From: Blasia pusilla
Taxonomy: Eukaryota; Marchantiophyta; Marchantiopsida; Blasiales
Assembly (NCBI GenBank): GCA_050084515.1
Contig: CM114271.1
Coordinates: 29,388,001 to 29,452,000 of the forward strand
Direction: 5' to 3'
Length of the DNA stretch: 64,000 bases
Below are positions 1-11,028 of this stretch, one piece after another. The notes under the pieces were generated by a model. It did not search any database and had not been told where the DNA came from. It saw only the letters and a program-made list of their open reading frames with translations. Position 1 is the first letter of the stretch. Each line of letters starts with the position of its first letter. The position numbers and the translations under genes were made by a program.

Positions 1-1840
1 ACTAAGTAGATAGGCCAGGTATGATAGTAATATATACAAGAGTGTTGTGGTGATCCGCAAATTTTTAAAATTCTAGTCTAGTCTTTCCGTTCCTCATTTA
101 ATTTTCTTCTCTTAACTTAACTCCCACTCCCTTCCTAATATAATTTTCTCCTCTTAATTTAACTCCCTCTCTTAAAATGCAAAAGCCATAACCATCTCAG
201 GACAGGATTTCATTACCCCCGGGTGATGAAGCAGCTTAATTACCGCTTAGTTTTGGCTCGTGTGTGAATTAGCTAGGTCTGTGGTAACGGAGACAAATGG
301 CGTTTCACGTTAGCATTTAGGAATTATTGGAGTCGGATGTACCTGGATATCCAACTCGGATATGCAGATTATTGAAACTTATATGCGCGCGGTCAAGGTG
401 AGCATGGAACGTCGTACGTGGGAGGGACATCATTATTCCAAGAGGGCGCGGTACCCAAAGTCGCGGATTCAAGAATACGATTCGAGCCAAGAAAGTTCAT
501 GGTTGGTTCGGGCGTGGTTAACCCTCTTGCGTATCACCGTTGCTGTAGTTAGATTGGTTTCATAATCAGCTTTGTCTCACCCTTGACCTGGATCAATCTC
601 AAGCTGATAGTGGCTGCTGTAGTACATTCGTTTCACCGTCAATCTGCTTTGTCACTTGCGGCGTCATAGGGAAGGTTTGTAGCACATAATTGGGAGGGAA
701 GTGGGTCCAGAAAGGAACTCCAAGTGGAGCCGCTTCGGAAATTTTTGAAGATTGCTGCATAGAGAGCCAAACATTTTGAGGAAGCTTTTTTTTCCTTGCA
801 GCGTTGTAGGTGTTTTGACTCTTACATGTTGAACAAGCAAACCTACGGCGATCGGGGAGCATTTCACATTAAGGAGCGAAGCCGCGGGTTTTTGGTATGT
901 TTCCCATGTTTGGCTATTAGGTAGGAATTAACTCGCTTGGTACATTTCCACACTACTTGATTATCTATGAATCATTCACAACTATGAGATTCAATGAGCC
1001 ATGGAGTCGATGCGCCTAATTTGCAATTTTTTTGTTGTCATGATTGCAATTCCTCACACCTTCCGAATCCTACACATTTTTCCTAGCATTCTTGTCTCCT
1101 TAAACCCTGAATCTTGGCAGTCGTTTAAGTGGTCACTTGTATGAAGACTTTTTGTGGATGTTTCCAAAGTTGCAAATCCCATCTATAAATACATGTATGG
1201 TTTGTATGTGTGCATTTTCACCACAATCCTTGTTGAAATGAAAACCAAATAAATGTACTCATTCAGCAGCAAAGCCACTACAGCTTCCACTCCCTCTCAT
1301 ACCAGCCTTGTAGACTCACAAGCAAAGAAAAGCTTTTAGGGGAAGTGGATGACATGTAAGTCTGAGATCAAGAATTCAGGTTAAGAACAACAACCCAGCC
1401 TTTATGAATTGTTTTAAACGGTGGACCAAAAGTGAATTGCCATGGACTGCAAGTTTGAAAAACTCTAAATGAATTTATCCTTCAACATTGCCATGGTCCT
1501 ATTCAGTGTCGAGTTTGATGCATAGACTAGGTTGAATAGATGGACCATGCACCATGTATGTGTGCAGCAAAATCCCTTGCCACCACATAACCATGAGTAT
1601 TTGGATATAGGTTTAGTCAGATACTTACAGGTCATGGCATAGGAAGGGTTGGTAAACATAAATACCAACCACTGATGTTGTCATGGAAAATGATACCTAC
1701 TTGTATAAATGCATATGGAATAGATTACACACTCAGATCCGACGCTAAATTCTCTTACTCTTGATGAATGTGTGGTAGTGTTCCTCGAGGGGTTCAATAG
1801 CATCCATTGTAGTTGTAGGGTGCATTGAGTAGGCTGTAGG
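1..1840. other. No recognisable gene
   Basis: Only short open frames are present, none with a domain I recognise and none with a convincing splice pattern. The base composition is mixed and I saw no repeats shared with the rest of the window. It may be intergenic sequence or the remains of very old mobile DNA. Confidence 0.4.
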
Positions 1841-2203
1841 GTGGCTATGGGCATCCCAACTACCAAAATTCTAGATGTAGGGCAATTTAGAGATCTACAG
1901 ATTGGGTTTAGGGGTTCGGAAAATATCAATAAATATTTGTATGGAAGGGCATGTAATGTTAATACGTGGGTGAACAACATATTCCACAGCAACGGTGACC
2001 CTGATTTTTACTTGAAGGATGTAATTCGTAAACGTAGTTATGGCCAGAATGTATCCTTCCTAGAAGACTCGATTTTTTCAGGGATCCCTTTAGGTGTGTA
2101 CGACTACTTGTACGCTACTACAGATAGACTTGGTTATCCAATAGAATTCTCGCCCAAGGCAAGAAAAGTTGGTAGCCATGTATGGCTGGATTTTTACATC
2201 TAG
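1841..2203 (+). CDS. Hypothetical ORF, 120 codons
   Basis: An ATG-initiated frame of 120 codons with ordinary amino-acid composition and no low-complexity tract. I do not recognise a family. A second stretch in a different frame, about 2300–2385 (reading FAEFEKEGISGRFYKVTT), also looks protein-like but ends at a stop, so the two may be exons or a frameshifted remnant of one gene. No signal peptide or membrane segment is evident. It could equally be a chance ORF or old transposon sequence. Confidence 0.25.
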   Translation: MAMGIPTTKILDVGQFRDLQIGFRGSENINKYLYGRACNVNTWVNNIFHSNGDPDFYLKDVIRKRSYGQNVSFLEDSIFSGIPLGVYDYLYATTDRLGYPIEFSPKARKVGSHVWLDFYI

Positions 2204-3255
2204 AAAAAACGTAAAGCAAATTTCATAGTTATTTCTGAAGAGAGAGGTTCATACAAAGCCACAATTATCCCACACATCAAGGAGGCCTTCAATGGGGTAG
2301 AGAAACTCTATGTAACCAAGGTGATTTGTTCGCTGAGTTTGAAAAGGAGGGTATTTCTGGGAGATTCTACAAGGTCACCACCGTGGGTGCTTGGGTTGAT
2401 ACCAAAAAATATATACCTTATTGAGGAAACTAACATTCACGAACGCATTGACAAGTTTGCTCCTCCCACAACATTGGACTTTGTTGGAGGTGATCACTTC
2501 CATGGCAATCATGAGGCTTGCAAGTAAGGTTGTGCATCCATTTTTTATTTTGCATGTCATTTAGGGCCATTTATATGTGGTTGATGACAAGTGATTCTAA
2601 CCCATGAGTCTGAGTTGTTGTCACACACATTCTTCTAGAGGGAAATTGGACTCCACCAATAACAAGTGTCGAGAAAGAATGTGACTAGACTCATACGTGT
2701 AGGTTAGAGTAGGCGGCCATAACGAGGCGGTGTCGCCTTCCGATGACTACTGTAGTTTAGTGCTTTCATTACTTAATTCAGTCTTTAAAATGTTTGCTTC
2801 CTTGTTGAAGAGCGGTCTTGGCTTTGACGATGTATATATCCCGCCAAGGAGACAACTCATTTTCCTCTCCGGTGGAGTGGAAAAAATTTTGTTACAATGC
2901 TGACCAGGACTAGTGGGTATGCTTAGGTCCTAACTGCATCGAATATGCACGCACACCTGAAGTTTTCAACTTGCACTTCGCACTCATTGCTTATTGCTGA
3001 TTTTTGTAAAGTACCCTTCATGCGTAGGTTTCCTGCCAAAGGATGCTAGAGATTTTTGCCCCCGCTAAAGAAAGAAAAAGTTGGTAAGTCTTCACAATCT
3101 GCATTACTAAGCAATCAATGCTTCCAAAAATGCTCGCCAAAATGCAAGCACATTCTAGAAAGCAAAGACCTGAAGCTAGGGATGAAAACCATTGGTTGGC
3201 TCAGCTCCTTGCTCCCTATGTTGGCCCCTAAGATAGGAATGGAAAGAGGCATGTT

Positions 3256-3928
3256 TTGGCATTTAGAAATTTCCATTGCCCACATGTTAGCCGTGTGGAC
3301 TCCCAACAAACTTGCACAGATATTTGGGAGGCAGGTGTAGAGACTAGAAAGGGTTTAGTAGATCATGTAGGATCATTTCAGGATGCCATGCGCTGCATTC
3401 AACAACATCATGCTTTTCTATGTGAGGACTTCTCGCAGACTCAATATGAGAGTGTATACAAGGCCTGGAGGAACACCCAAAAACATGTCATTCTTCAACG
3501 ACTCAAGATTGCCATGCAAAACATGTATATAGATGGCATGGGCCTTTCTATAAAGGAGGCATTAATCCTGGTATGTGGAACCTTACCTTGTTCACCCATT
3601 TCTCGATTTCATGACCCACTTTATAGCCAAATTGTGACAACAACTCACACATTTATTTTCCTATAAATTGTGTCAGGGAGGCTTGGACAAGGAAATTGTG
3701 GACTCTTCTGACAATGATAGAACAAGATCCTCGCCTCTAAAAACACCAAGGGTCCTAAGTAACAAGCAAAAAGAGAATCGAAAGGAGATCCCAATCATAT
3801 GCTTGAATGCCACATGCAGAGCCACCTCAACAAAAAAAAACCCAAAAAGGAAAGTAGCTCACCTTCCAAGAAAAGGTGAGCATGCGCAGACCCTCCATCT
3901 CTGGGCCGGAGGGTCTCTCGCAAGCTAG
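3256..3928 (+). pseudogene. Possible degraded spliced gene, unknown function
   Basis: A protein-like frame runs to 3570 and ends at a GT donor (gtatgt at 3571). A good acceptor (tgtcag, ending 3676) restores the same phase into a second frame that stops at 3928. The first part contains an aromatic and histidine-rich stretch (FRNFHCPHVSRVD). The second is lysine/serine-rich with a basic patch (KKNPKRKVAHLPRK). No ATG precedes the first frame without an intervening stop, so this is either an internal pair of exons or a decayed gene. I do not recognise the family. Confidence 0.25.
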
Positions 3929-5471
3929 CCAGCAAGTGGCATATTCCACAAACTTAGAACCAAGAAGATCCCATATTACCTTGCACCCCTTCATCTCTCA
4001 TATTGTCTCCACCCAAAGTACCACCGCCAAGCAAGCCGCCAATCCCACTATGCCTAGCTAAAGTTCTTGTCAAGCTGGTGGTTCTTGGCATAAGGCACAT
4101 TGGGAGTGTGACCTATGGGAACCCATCTCCATAAGATAACCAGGTTTATTCTCTTAACCTTACAACCATATTGGTTCCTTTAAAACAATGGTTCGATAAT
4201 TTACACTCTCGCTTATTATGTTTATTTAATGTTATGCAGGTACTAGCTACTACACAGAAAATAATTCAAATGAGGAGTGTCAACCACCCTATCCACCAGG
4301 TTTGAGGATTGATAACCTGTCACATACACATATAATGTCATTTGAAATCTATCTTTTTGGGTTGAGTTACCAGCAAGGGTGGATTTTGTACCCATTGATT
4401 TTCTGCTTGTTTATAGGTTCTTGTTAATCTTTGGTGTCATACTTTCCTATTTGGTGCAGGAGATTCCCACAACAACTAGTAGGTAAGTACATGCTCAAGG
4501 TGGCTCAGATGCACCAATCTACGATGAGGATATCAACTCGACTCCTATGCAGGAGTTTAAGACGCCCAGTTGCCAAATGCTACCTTAGTCATGGTTGACG
4601 CCTTACGGTTACATGCAACCCCTGAATCCCACATGGTGCTCTTATGTATCAAAAGCCATCGGCTGTTGCCAGACATTTTCATCTTCCAAATTTTTCATAC
4701 ATGCATGTGCACGGTGCTAAGATGTGCACCTGCAATCTGGTTTCCTAACTACATACTAGATCTATAGCTAGGAGAAAGGCCCACCCATTTTCAGTCACCT
4801 AGTAATGTTTGTACTCAGGTTTTTCACTAAGGGGATATCTACGGCTGCTTTCAAATTGGAATTGAAGGGTAGAGTGTAAACCTGGTTGTTTTCTCACATC
4901 TGATGCTCGCCACCTCATATTGCATTATCATTTTTGAGCAGATCTCTTTGTCTATGTGCTCTTCCCGGGGTTCAGGTCTGAGATGTTGTTGTATCCATTG
5001 CAGTTCTTGGCCATCTTTGTCTGTCAATGGGTCATGCAAGTGTAGTCATACTCATGGCTGATTGTCATAGTTCCATTAGAGATGAGACAAACAGAGTTTT
5101 TGCCAACCTATGTGGTTGTTCCATGTGGTAGGATACTTTAACCTTCTCACACATTCGTCTTTTATTGAATCATATAGTGTGTTTGAAGTGGATTCCTAAA
5201 AGGTTGCTTTACAGATAGAGAATAAGGCTGGTTTAGGATATTCTTCGTGGTACGCTTCTTTGCAAATCTGAGAATTTGGATGGTTTTCGCCAGACTTGCA
5301 TAGATGTAGGCTATTTTAGAGATTTGAGTTTTTGGTTCATATACCCTCCTTACCATTTATCATTGAGTTATGGCAATGCAGGGTTGACAGCCTTGCATCC
5401 TCATATATAGGATTTTGGTAGAATTAAACTATGTGAATACGATAAGGATGCATGTTAGAGCTTCGCAATGA
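3929..5471. other. No recognisable gene
   Basis: Short open frames only, several interrupted by stops after 20–60 codons. Nothing in this stretch matches a family I know, and I saw no terminal repeats. Confidence 0.35.
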
Positions 5472-6027
5472 AGTGAGTGCGCGACACATTGCATGTACAC
5501 TCACGAACTCAATATATTTAGAGTTCAATACCGTTTCTCCTTGTCATTTTTTCTCTGCTATTTGGTAGGAAATATGACACGACCATTCACTCATGTAGAA
5601 GGTCTCCAACTATGGCGGGAGCCAAACCCTACTTGCCATTTCTGCCAAATACGCATGAAGAGGGGCAAGCCATTTGAGCCCGCTTGGGATCCCCTGGAAG
5701 ATGATTTCTTTTAGTTTTGATTATCTAACATAGCTTTGGTTATCGATGGGGCAACTTAAGTCGGCCGTCTCATGGAGTTCCTCCGATTTCGGGGCATGGC
5801 TTACCATGTGGGTTTAGGTGATGATGTTCATCGAACTAGAGTCATTGTTTACAATATCGTTTGCGATTGTGAGAAAGTCATGTGACTCCGCAACACGTCG
5901 CACGTACCCTCACGAACTCTATATATTTAGAGTTCACGAACTTTTCTCTCAGTCAGTTTTGCTCTGCTATTTGGTAGGAAATATAACATGACTATTACTA
6001 ATGTTGAAGGCCTCTACCTATGGCGGG
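5472..6027. repeat. Tandem repeat, about 409-bp unit (copies 1 and start of 2)
   Basis: Copy 1 runs from about 5472 to 5880 and copy 2 starts at 5881 with tgtgactccg. Copy 2 is interrupted at 6027 by retrotransposon element 1, resumes at 16395 and ends near 16655, where copy 3 begins with the same tgtgactccg. Each unit has a short AT-rich core (tatatatttagagttc in copies 2 and 3) and a shared landmark, tatggcgggagccaaacc, in copy 1. Copy 1 also has a short frame, MTRPFTHVEGLQLW and following residues, partly kept in the others. Function unknown; it could be a satellite or a local duplication of a promoter or exon. Confidence 0.75.
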
Positions 6028-6543
6028 TGTCACGTCTTTTAGGATAGATCGGTGGGATCTAATAGAGCGCCTTCATGAGTAGTGGAGGACATGCCCAGTA
6101 GGTCGAGGGTGACCTGCTGAGGCCCTTGGAAACCTGAGATAACAAAGGTTTCCTTCTTCGTTCGGCTCATTTGGAGCCATATTGAGGAACTTACTATTTT
6201 AGGTAGGTACCATTTTGAGTATATGATCGACTTACTATTTTTGGTAAGTGGCCCTTGACCTCCTACATCAGGTCAAGAGCCAAGGAGGTGACTTGGGAGA
6301 ATAGGTTACCATGGAGAGAGCTTGGGAGAGGAGAGGGGTATACCTCAAGGAGAGAGAGCTTGAGAGCTCATTCTCTCTTTGTTGAACCTCTTGGCATGAG
6401 GCGGAGGAGCTATAGTACCTTGCCTTGTGAGTGTAACCCAAGCCTCTCATTAGGAGAGTGGGTTTGGTTTGACATGAGAGAGACTGCACACCTTTGAGAG
6501 CTATGGTGTGAGATGGTGGAGAGAGAGATTGGATCTTACTTTA
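6028..6543 (+). repeat. A1: left terminal repeat of element 1
   Basis: A 516-bp segment, nearly identical to 15754–16267. It starts TGTCACGTC directly after the host repeat and ends at ggatcttacttta, where it diverges from the right copy. The 127-bp B segment that completes the solo LTR at 33.4 kb is absent here; the sequence instead passes into the leader. A minus-strand relative at 29.8–30.4 kb has the same A-to-leader junction, so the missing B is not a private deletion of this copy. Confidence 0.85.
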
Positions 6544-8260
6544 CAAAGAGAGAATGAGAGAATGAGAGAGTAGAGAGCTTCATGGGGGAGCTCGCTGGTC
6601 ACTCGCTGTTTTTGCAGGTTGGGGACCGTGTTCCCCGTTCAGCGGCTCATGGGAGTGCTCACCGGAGCAAGGGCTGCTTTCATTACTCTTTGCATTTGCC
6701 GATTTTTCGTGTGGAAGAGTGGCGCGCGGAAGCGCTGCCCAATTTCTGATAGGGATTGAGTATGGGGGCGGGTTGCTCCATGCTGGTGCTCTCGGGAGCA
6801 TCATGTAACTTGCTGATTTGTATTTTTACAGATGTTACATTTTCGTTGGGAGAAATCAGCGCGGGAGCGCTGCCGAATTTTGTGTAGGAGAAAGAGACAT
6901 TGGGCTTTACGACAGTCCCTGTCAGTTTTTACTGAAATGTCCAATTCTAAATACTTTTTGATGGTAGCGTAGATCGTGAAGCTGTGCACGCTGTGCAACA
7001 AACAGTGCACAATTTGGAGTTGCGAGCAAAAAGTTATGGGCAATCTTGTAAAGCTGCCATTGCTAGGCGATTTTTAGGGTTAAATCGTGCAAACCCTAAA
7101 TCATTCGCCACACCGGCGGCGGCCGTCGCCATCATAGTCACCGTCACCGTCGACGGTCAACCTTCACCGTCATCGATTGGCCGTCACCATCAGCGGTCAA
7201 CCGTCACTGTCAAGGGTCCACCGTCCATTGTCCACCCTTTGGGTGCCATTGCCGCTATTACGGAGTGGAGGGTCTTCCATGACGTTCGTTGATTCCTTGA
7301 CTTGCGTCGCCACCACGTACTTTGTTTTGGCCGCCACCGTCATCGCAGTTTCTTCATCAACCAGTGAAGGAAGATGACCTCCGGTTATGGTGTTTGAGTT
7401 TTGATTTCATGCTGCTATGTTGAGATTGGTAGCCGCTCGACGACGATCGAGTATCGTGCCGTGATGCCCGTAGCCGCAACGCACCGCCGATTGCCGCGCC
7501 GTGCCGCTCATGGCCGCACCGCACCATCTCGATCGCGAAGCCGCACCGTCATTGTGGATCAGAGTGTGGGATTATTATTGATTGAGGAGGGTATGCCGCC
7601 GAGTGCCGCATCCCACCATCGAGGGCCGTGTCGTTCGTAGCCGTTCCGTGCCGCCTGCAACGCCGCACCGTTCCGCTGGGACCGCATCGTCTATCGAGGA
7701 GTTTTGAGCAAAGATCAGACGGGAGGAGTATGACTTGCTGATTGGAGGAGTTGTCTCCACGATCGAGTTGGGGTTAGATTTGCGATTCTTTGAGGAGCGA
7801 CATCGACATGTGTTCAGTTACCCATTCTCGGTCCTTTACCCCGCACGTGTGAGGGATTTCGGGATTTATTTGGGGATATTGGGTGTGTGGATGCTTTGAG
7901 AGAATCATTTATGTATGTGGTTTAGGGACATAGACCTGTGTGGGATGTCCGGAGTTGAGGGTAGGTTGTCGATGAGATGATAGCCTGGTCGATTTTCCGC
8001 ACCACGCCCGCGTGTTGCCGTGACGTTACACGTCTCGGGGAGAGAGTGTAGATCGAGTGCCGCATGTTTGGGATGAGTGATTGAGGGATTCCTCACGAGG
8101 TTCAGAGTGATCGGGTGAGAGGGGCACGAGGGTCATCACGGAGTCTGTTCGGGACTTTGAGAGGCGAGGTGGTGAACCCGAGAGTAGCTCTAGAGGTTTT
8201 ACGCGGAGTGGCGCGAGGTTTCGAGGGTCTCCACGTGAGGGACCACCTCGACCTCCTTCT
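6544..8260 (+). other. Element 1 leader region
   Basis: Untranslated leader between A1 and gag. It opens with purine-rich agagaatgag repeats. Between about 7100 and 7700 it becomes very rich in CCG/CCGT motifs (runs of ccgtcaccgt type). Its first 150 bp match the reverse complement of about 29790–29907. No primer-binding site of the usual TGGTATCAGAG type was found next to A1; tggtgctctc near 6782 is a weak candidate. Short frames here have no recognisable domain. Confidence 0.6.
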
Positions 8261-9624
8261 ATGTCATCGTCAGACAAGGGGGAGGGTGTAGAGGAGTTTG
8301 TGAGCACATCGCCACACATTGTGAGTGGTCCAACCAGTTGGGCGTACGAGATGGACGACCGGGGTAGAGGACCGCATAGGTTTTCAGGTGCAGTAGGCAC
8401 GATTGAGTTGCACGATCTTATAGCAGAGTTTAGGAGTTGGTGCGACTCCCAACGGGCCAGGAACTCTAGAGAGTTTAACCCGTTTACAGCATGGAACGGT
8501 ATCTTCCAGCATTTAGAGGGGGCGCCCATGGACGATTACCATGAGTTCTCTTAGAAATATGCATGTGAGATCGAGGTGTGGAGGCTCTACTATGACCCAC
8601 ATTATGTGTCATGGACGGAGCCATTCCCAGATGAGGAGGAGGAGTCAAGAGAGGCTACTGCCTCTTCCACTAGTGACGTTTTAGGAGGGGTCACTCATGA
8701 CGGGAGCGATTGCACCGTCTAGTCGGGTTCGTCCCAGGTTCAACCCTGTGGTTGAGTTCTTTGCTGAGTTGAGGGCGAGCTACCAGGGGGTACGGACGGA
8801 GAAGTTGCGGAGCATCCACGACTTCCAGAGGCGCTTGGGTGAGAGTTTGCGTGAGGCTTACACTCGCTTGCGCCGGTTGATCAACGTCACTCAGGGGGTG
8901 ACAGAGGCTCAGGCTATCCAATCATGGTATGCGATGCTGGACCGGACCCTGCGGACACGGGTGCGGGAGGGGGTGCTTCTTATGAACACCTCCCCTACGT
9001 TGAGAGATGTTTTTAGGACCGCCGAGAACATTGAGCGCAACATGGCGGAGGAGAGCGTAGCCACCATGGGTTCTGGCGAGAGCGATCCACGATTGTATGC
9101 ACCACCGTGCAAAGAACGTGACTCGAGATAGGTTGACTGTGGCACCACGAGCTCAGGAAGGATGCCGAGAGGCCGTGCCACAGAGACCTGCTCCTTCATA
9201 TGCAGCTCAGCAGCAGCCGCCTACTATTACTTGTTGGTCATGTGGTGGCGCCCATCATCAGCGTGATTGCACTCGTCAGGGTCATGGACGTGTGCCTCAG
9301 CATGGAGGAGGAGATGGTGCTGCACCAGGAGGTTATCAGTGTGACTATTGTCAGAGGTATGGTCATACATGCGCCAGGTGTTTTAGTTTACATCATGAGT
9401 TACGTCTGGACCAAGGGCCAGAGAAGGCACCAGAGCGAGTAGTCGGTCCGGGTGGGCCTAGAGATCGTGCTCCAGGTGGTCCCGTTGGGGGACGAGGAGC
9501 TGGAGTTTCCCGACAGGGTGGTGGAGCTGCCCATGGAGGAGGTAGAGTACCACCACCTAGACGCGCTGAGGGAGATGCCGGACGTGAGGCTGGGATGGTC
9601 GCTTTCCGATACAACAAACTATAG
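8261..9624 (+). pseudogene. gag: Element 1 gag (capsid and nucleocapsid), frameshifted
   Basis: Structural protein that packages element RNA in cytoplasmic particles. Three frames must be joined: 8261–8554 (ATG start, ends at an in-frame TAG), 8697–9131 (retrotransposon capsid-like, helical and charged, with RRLGESLREAYTRLRRL), and 9097–9624. The last frame carries two zinc knuckles, CWSCGGAHHQRDC (CX2CX3HX4C) and CDYCQRYGHTCARC (CX2CX4HX4C), then a Gly/Arg/Pro-rich tail. A matching gag, including CWTCGGDHVRKFC, is on the minus strand at 62.2–63.5 kb. The stop at 8552 and the frame changes make this a pseudogene. Confidence 0.75.
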
Positions 9625-9851
9625 GAGCAGATTGCCGCTATGGCATTGAGGTTACCCGATGCCGATCCGTGGCATCGACATCATATGGAGCGACCCACAG
9701 ATCTGGAGGATCCTGGATGGATGTGCGGGTTGCCCAGATGGAGGCCGCCGCGAGACGCAGACGCGTGGAGCAGCCGCAGAGTTGGATCCACAAACGAGGG
9801 GAAGCCAAGAGAGCAGACTAGGCTTCCTCAATCTTTCACGTTGTCCCGGCG

Positions 9852-10256
9852 ATGAGGACCCCATCGATGGGTCCTCATCAAAGTTCCTGGAGAGTTGGTA
9901 ATGTTGTTGGTGTGCAAGCACGGAGGGTGATGGGAGAAGCGAGTGCGACGACTCTTATTGTTGATGCTCAGGAGGGGCATGTGTCGAGCACGTTGTTGGG
10001 GGCGGCCACCGTTGTGTACCACACTCCTTTATTTTCTGCTTCCGATGTTGTGACGTTGGGAGGTACGCCCGCCGAGGCTTTTCGGCTGGCCGCTTCACTA
10101 TGTGAGCGCGGAGTTGGAGTTCCTGCATCACGTTCAGAGGTGATTGTAGAGGAGGTGATGGACGTGCCCTTGGAGCGGATGCTCGGGCCATCCACGTCAG
10201 ATTCATGGCAGGCTGCGGCTGCTAGGATGGCGGAGATGCCCGCTAGACCGCGATAG
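9852..10256 (+). CDS. Element 1 gag–pro linker ORF
   Basis: An open stretch of about 134 codons between the nucleocapsid frame and the protease. It is rich in Ala, Val and Glu, with a segment (VVYHTPLFSASDVVTLGG) that may be the start of the protease-proximal region. No named domain was recognised. It ends at a stop nine bases before the protease ATG. It is probably part of the original polyprotein. Confidence 0.4.
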   Translation: MRTPSMGPHQSSWRVGNVVGVQARRVMGEASATTLIVDAQEGHVSSTLLGAATVVYHTPLFSASDVVTLGGTPAEAFRLAASLCERGVGVPASRSEVIVEEVMDVPLERMLGPSTSDSWQAAAARMAEMPARPR

Positions 10257-10264
10257 AGCGTGCC

Positions 10265-10717
10265 ATGGCTTCTCCTGGTGTTGTGTTGCTGGATAACCGA
10301 GGAGAGGTCTTCCAGTTGGTGAGTCCTGGAGGTAGAGCTTTTAGTCCACAGCGCGTCTTGTTGGATTCAGGAGCGCAACCCTTGATGTTGGGGAAAGCGT
10401 CATTCAGAGGATTGGGCTTGACGAGAGCCGATGTGGAGTGTTGTCCATTTCGGATACATACATCCTTGGGTGGAGTGAGTACCACACAGTATATCACCCG
10501 ACAGGAGGTCGTGGTGAGGATTCGCCCGGGACATCCTACAGATGAGTCCGTGGTGTGCGCCAAGGCGATAGTGACTGATGCTGAGTCCTACGACGTCTTG
10601 GTTGGTGGAGCAGTGTTATACCCGATGGGGTTTTCCCTAGATTATTGGGAGGAGTCAGCGTCCTACAGACTAGGATGGCAGTCAGGTGATGGGCGCCTTA
10701 GCTCATTACCCGTTTGA
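10265..10717 (+). CDS. Element 1 aspartic protease (retropepsin-like)
   Basis: A 150-codon frame starting at ATG. It contains VLLDSGAQPLML, the D-S-G-A active-site loop of retroviral-type aspartic proteases, followed by a second half with YDVLVGGAVL, which corresponds to the conserved hydrophobic-hydrophobic-G turn. The enzyme would cleave the Gag-Pol polyprotein as a homodimer inside the particle. It ends at a TGA 12 bp before the next frame, which leads into the methyltransferase. The domain itself appears intact. The related element on the minus strand keeps the region but is frameshifted across the active site. Confidence 0.75.
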   Translation: MASPGVVLLDNRGEVFQLVSPGGRAFSPQRVLLDSGAQPLMLGKASFRGLGLTRADVECCPFRIHTSLGGVSTTQYITRQEVVVRIRPGHPTDESVVCAKAIVTDAESYDVLVGGAVLYPMGFSLDYWEESASYRLGWQSGDGRLSSLPV

Positions 10718-10729
10718 TTCACAGGTGCA

Positions 10730-11005
10730 GTGATCGAGCAACGGCCAGGAGAGATGGCGACCTTAGCAGCATTTAGCAATGCCATTACTTGGCCTAGTGA
10801 TTTGATTGAGGGACATGTCCATGCAGAGGATACTCCCGTTCCTGACATTTCTATGGAGAGGAGTGTTATGGTAGCTGCATCATTCCGTGGAGGAGAGGTG
10901 CCGCTGTGGGGCTCGGACCGAGAGCTTCAACGATTGCGGATCGCACGCGTGCAGGCCGTGTGGAGCGAGGCGTTGCACAGGCGTGGTCTGAGGAACCCGA
11001 GGTAG
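10730..11005 (+). CDS. Element 1 linker between protease and methyltransferase
   Basis: A 91-codon frame with motif AAFSNAITWPSDLIEGHVHA and a following charged helix. The minus-strand relative has a clear counterpart (VASVAGFSGVVTWPGDFLEGN, near 60.9 kb), so the segment is conserved and part of the polyprotein rather than chance. No enzymatic motif was recognised. It overlaps the methyltransferase frame, implying a frameshift between them. Confidence 0.5.
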   Translation: MIEQRPGEMATLAAFSNAITWPSDLIEGHVHAEDTPVPDISMERSVMVAASFRGGEVPLWGSDRELQRLRIARVQAVWSEALHRRGLRNPR

Positions 11006-11028
11006 CGGGGAGTGCTACGATGAAACCC

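Noticed and set aside
6268-6489. ORFs inside A repeats (also at 15992–16213 and 33704–33889)
   Set aside because: They recur only because the LTR recurs, and they are open on both strands in purine-rich sequence.
8026-8529. Minus-strand 167-codon ORF
   Set aside because: It is the antisense shadow of the element 1 gag start and has no domain of its own.
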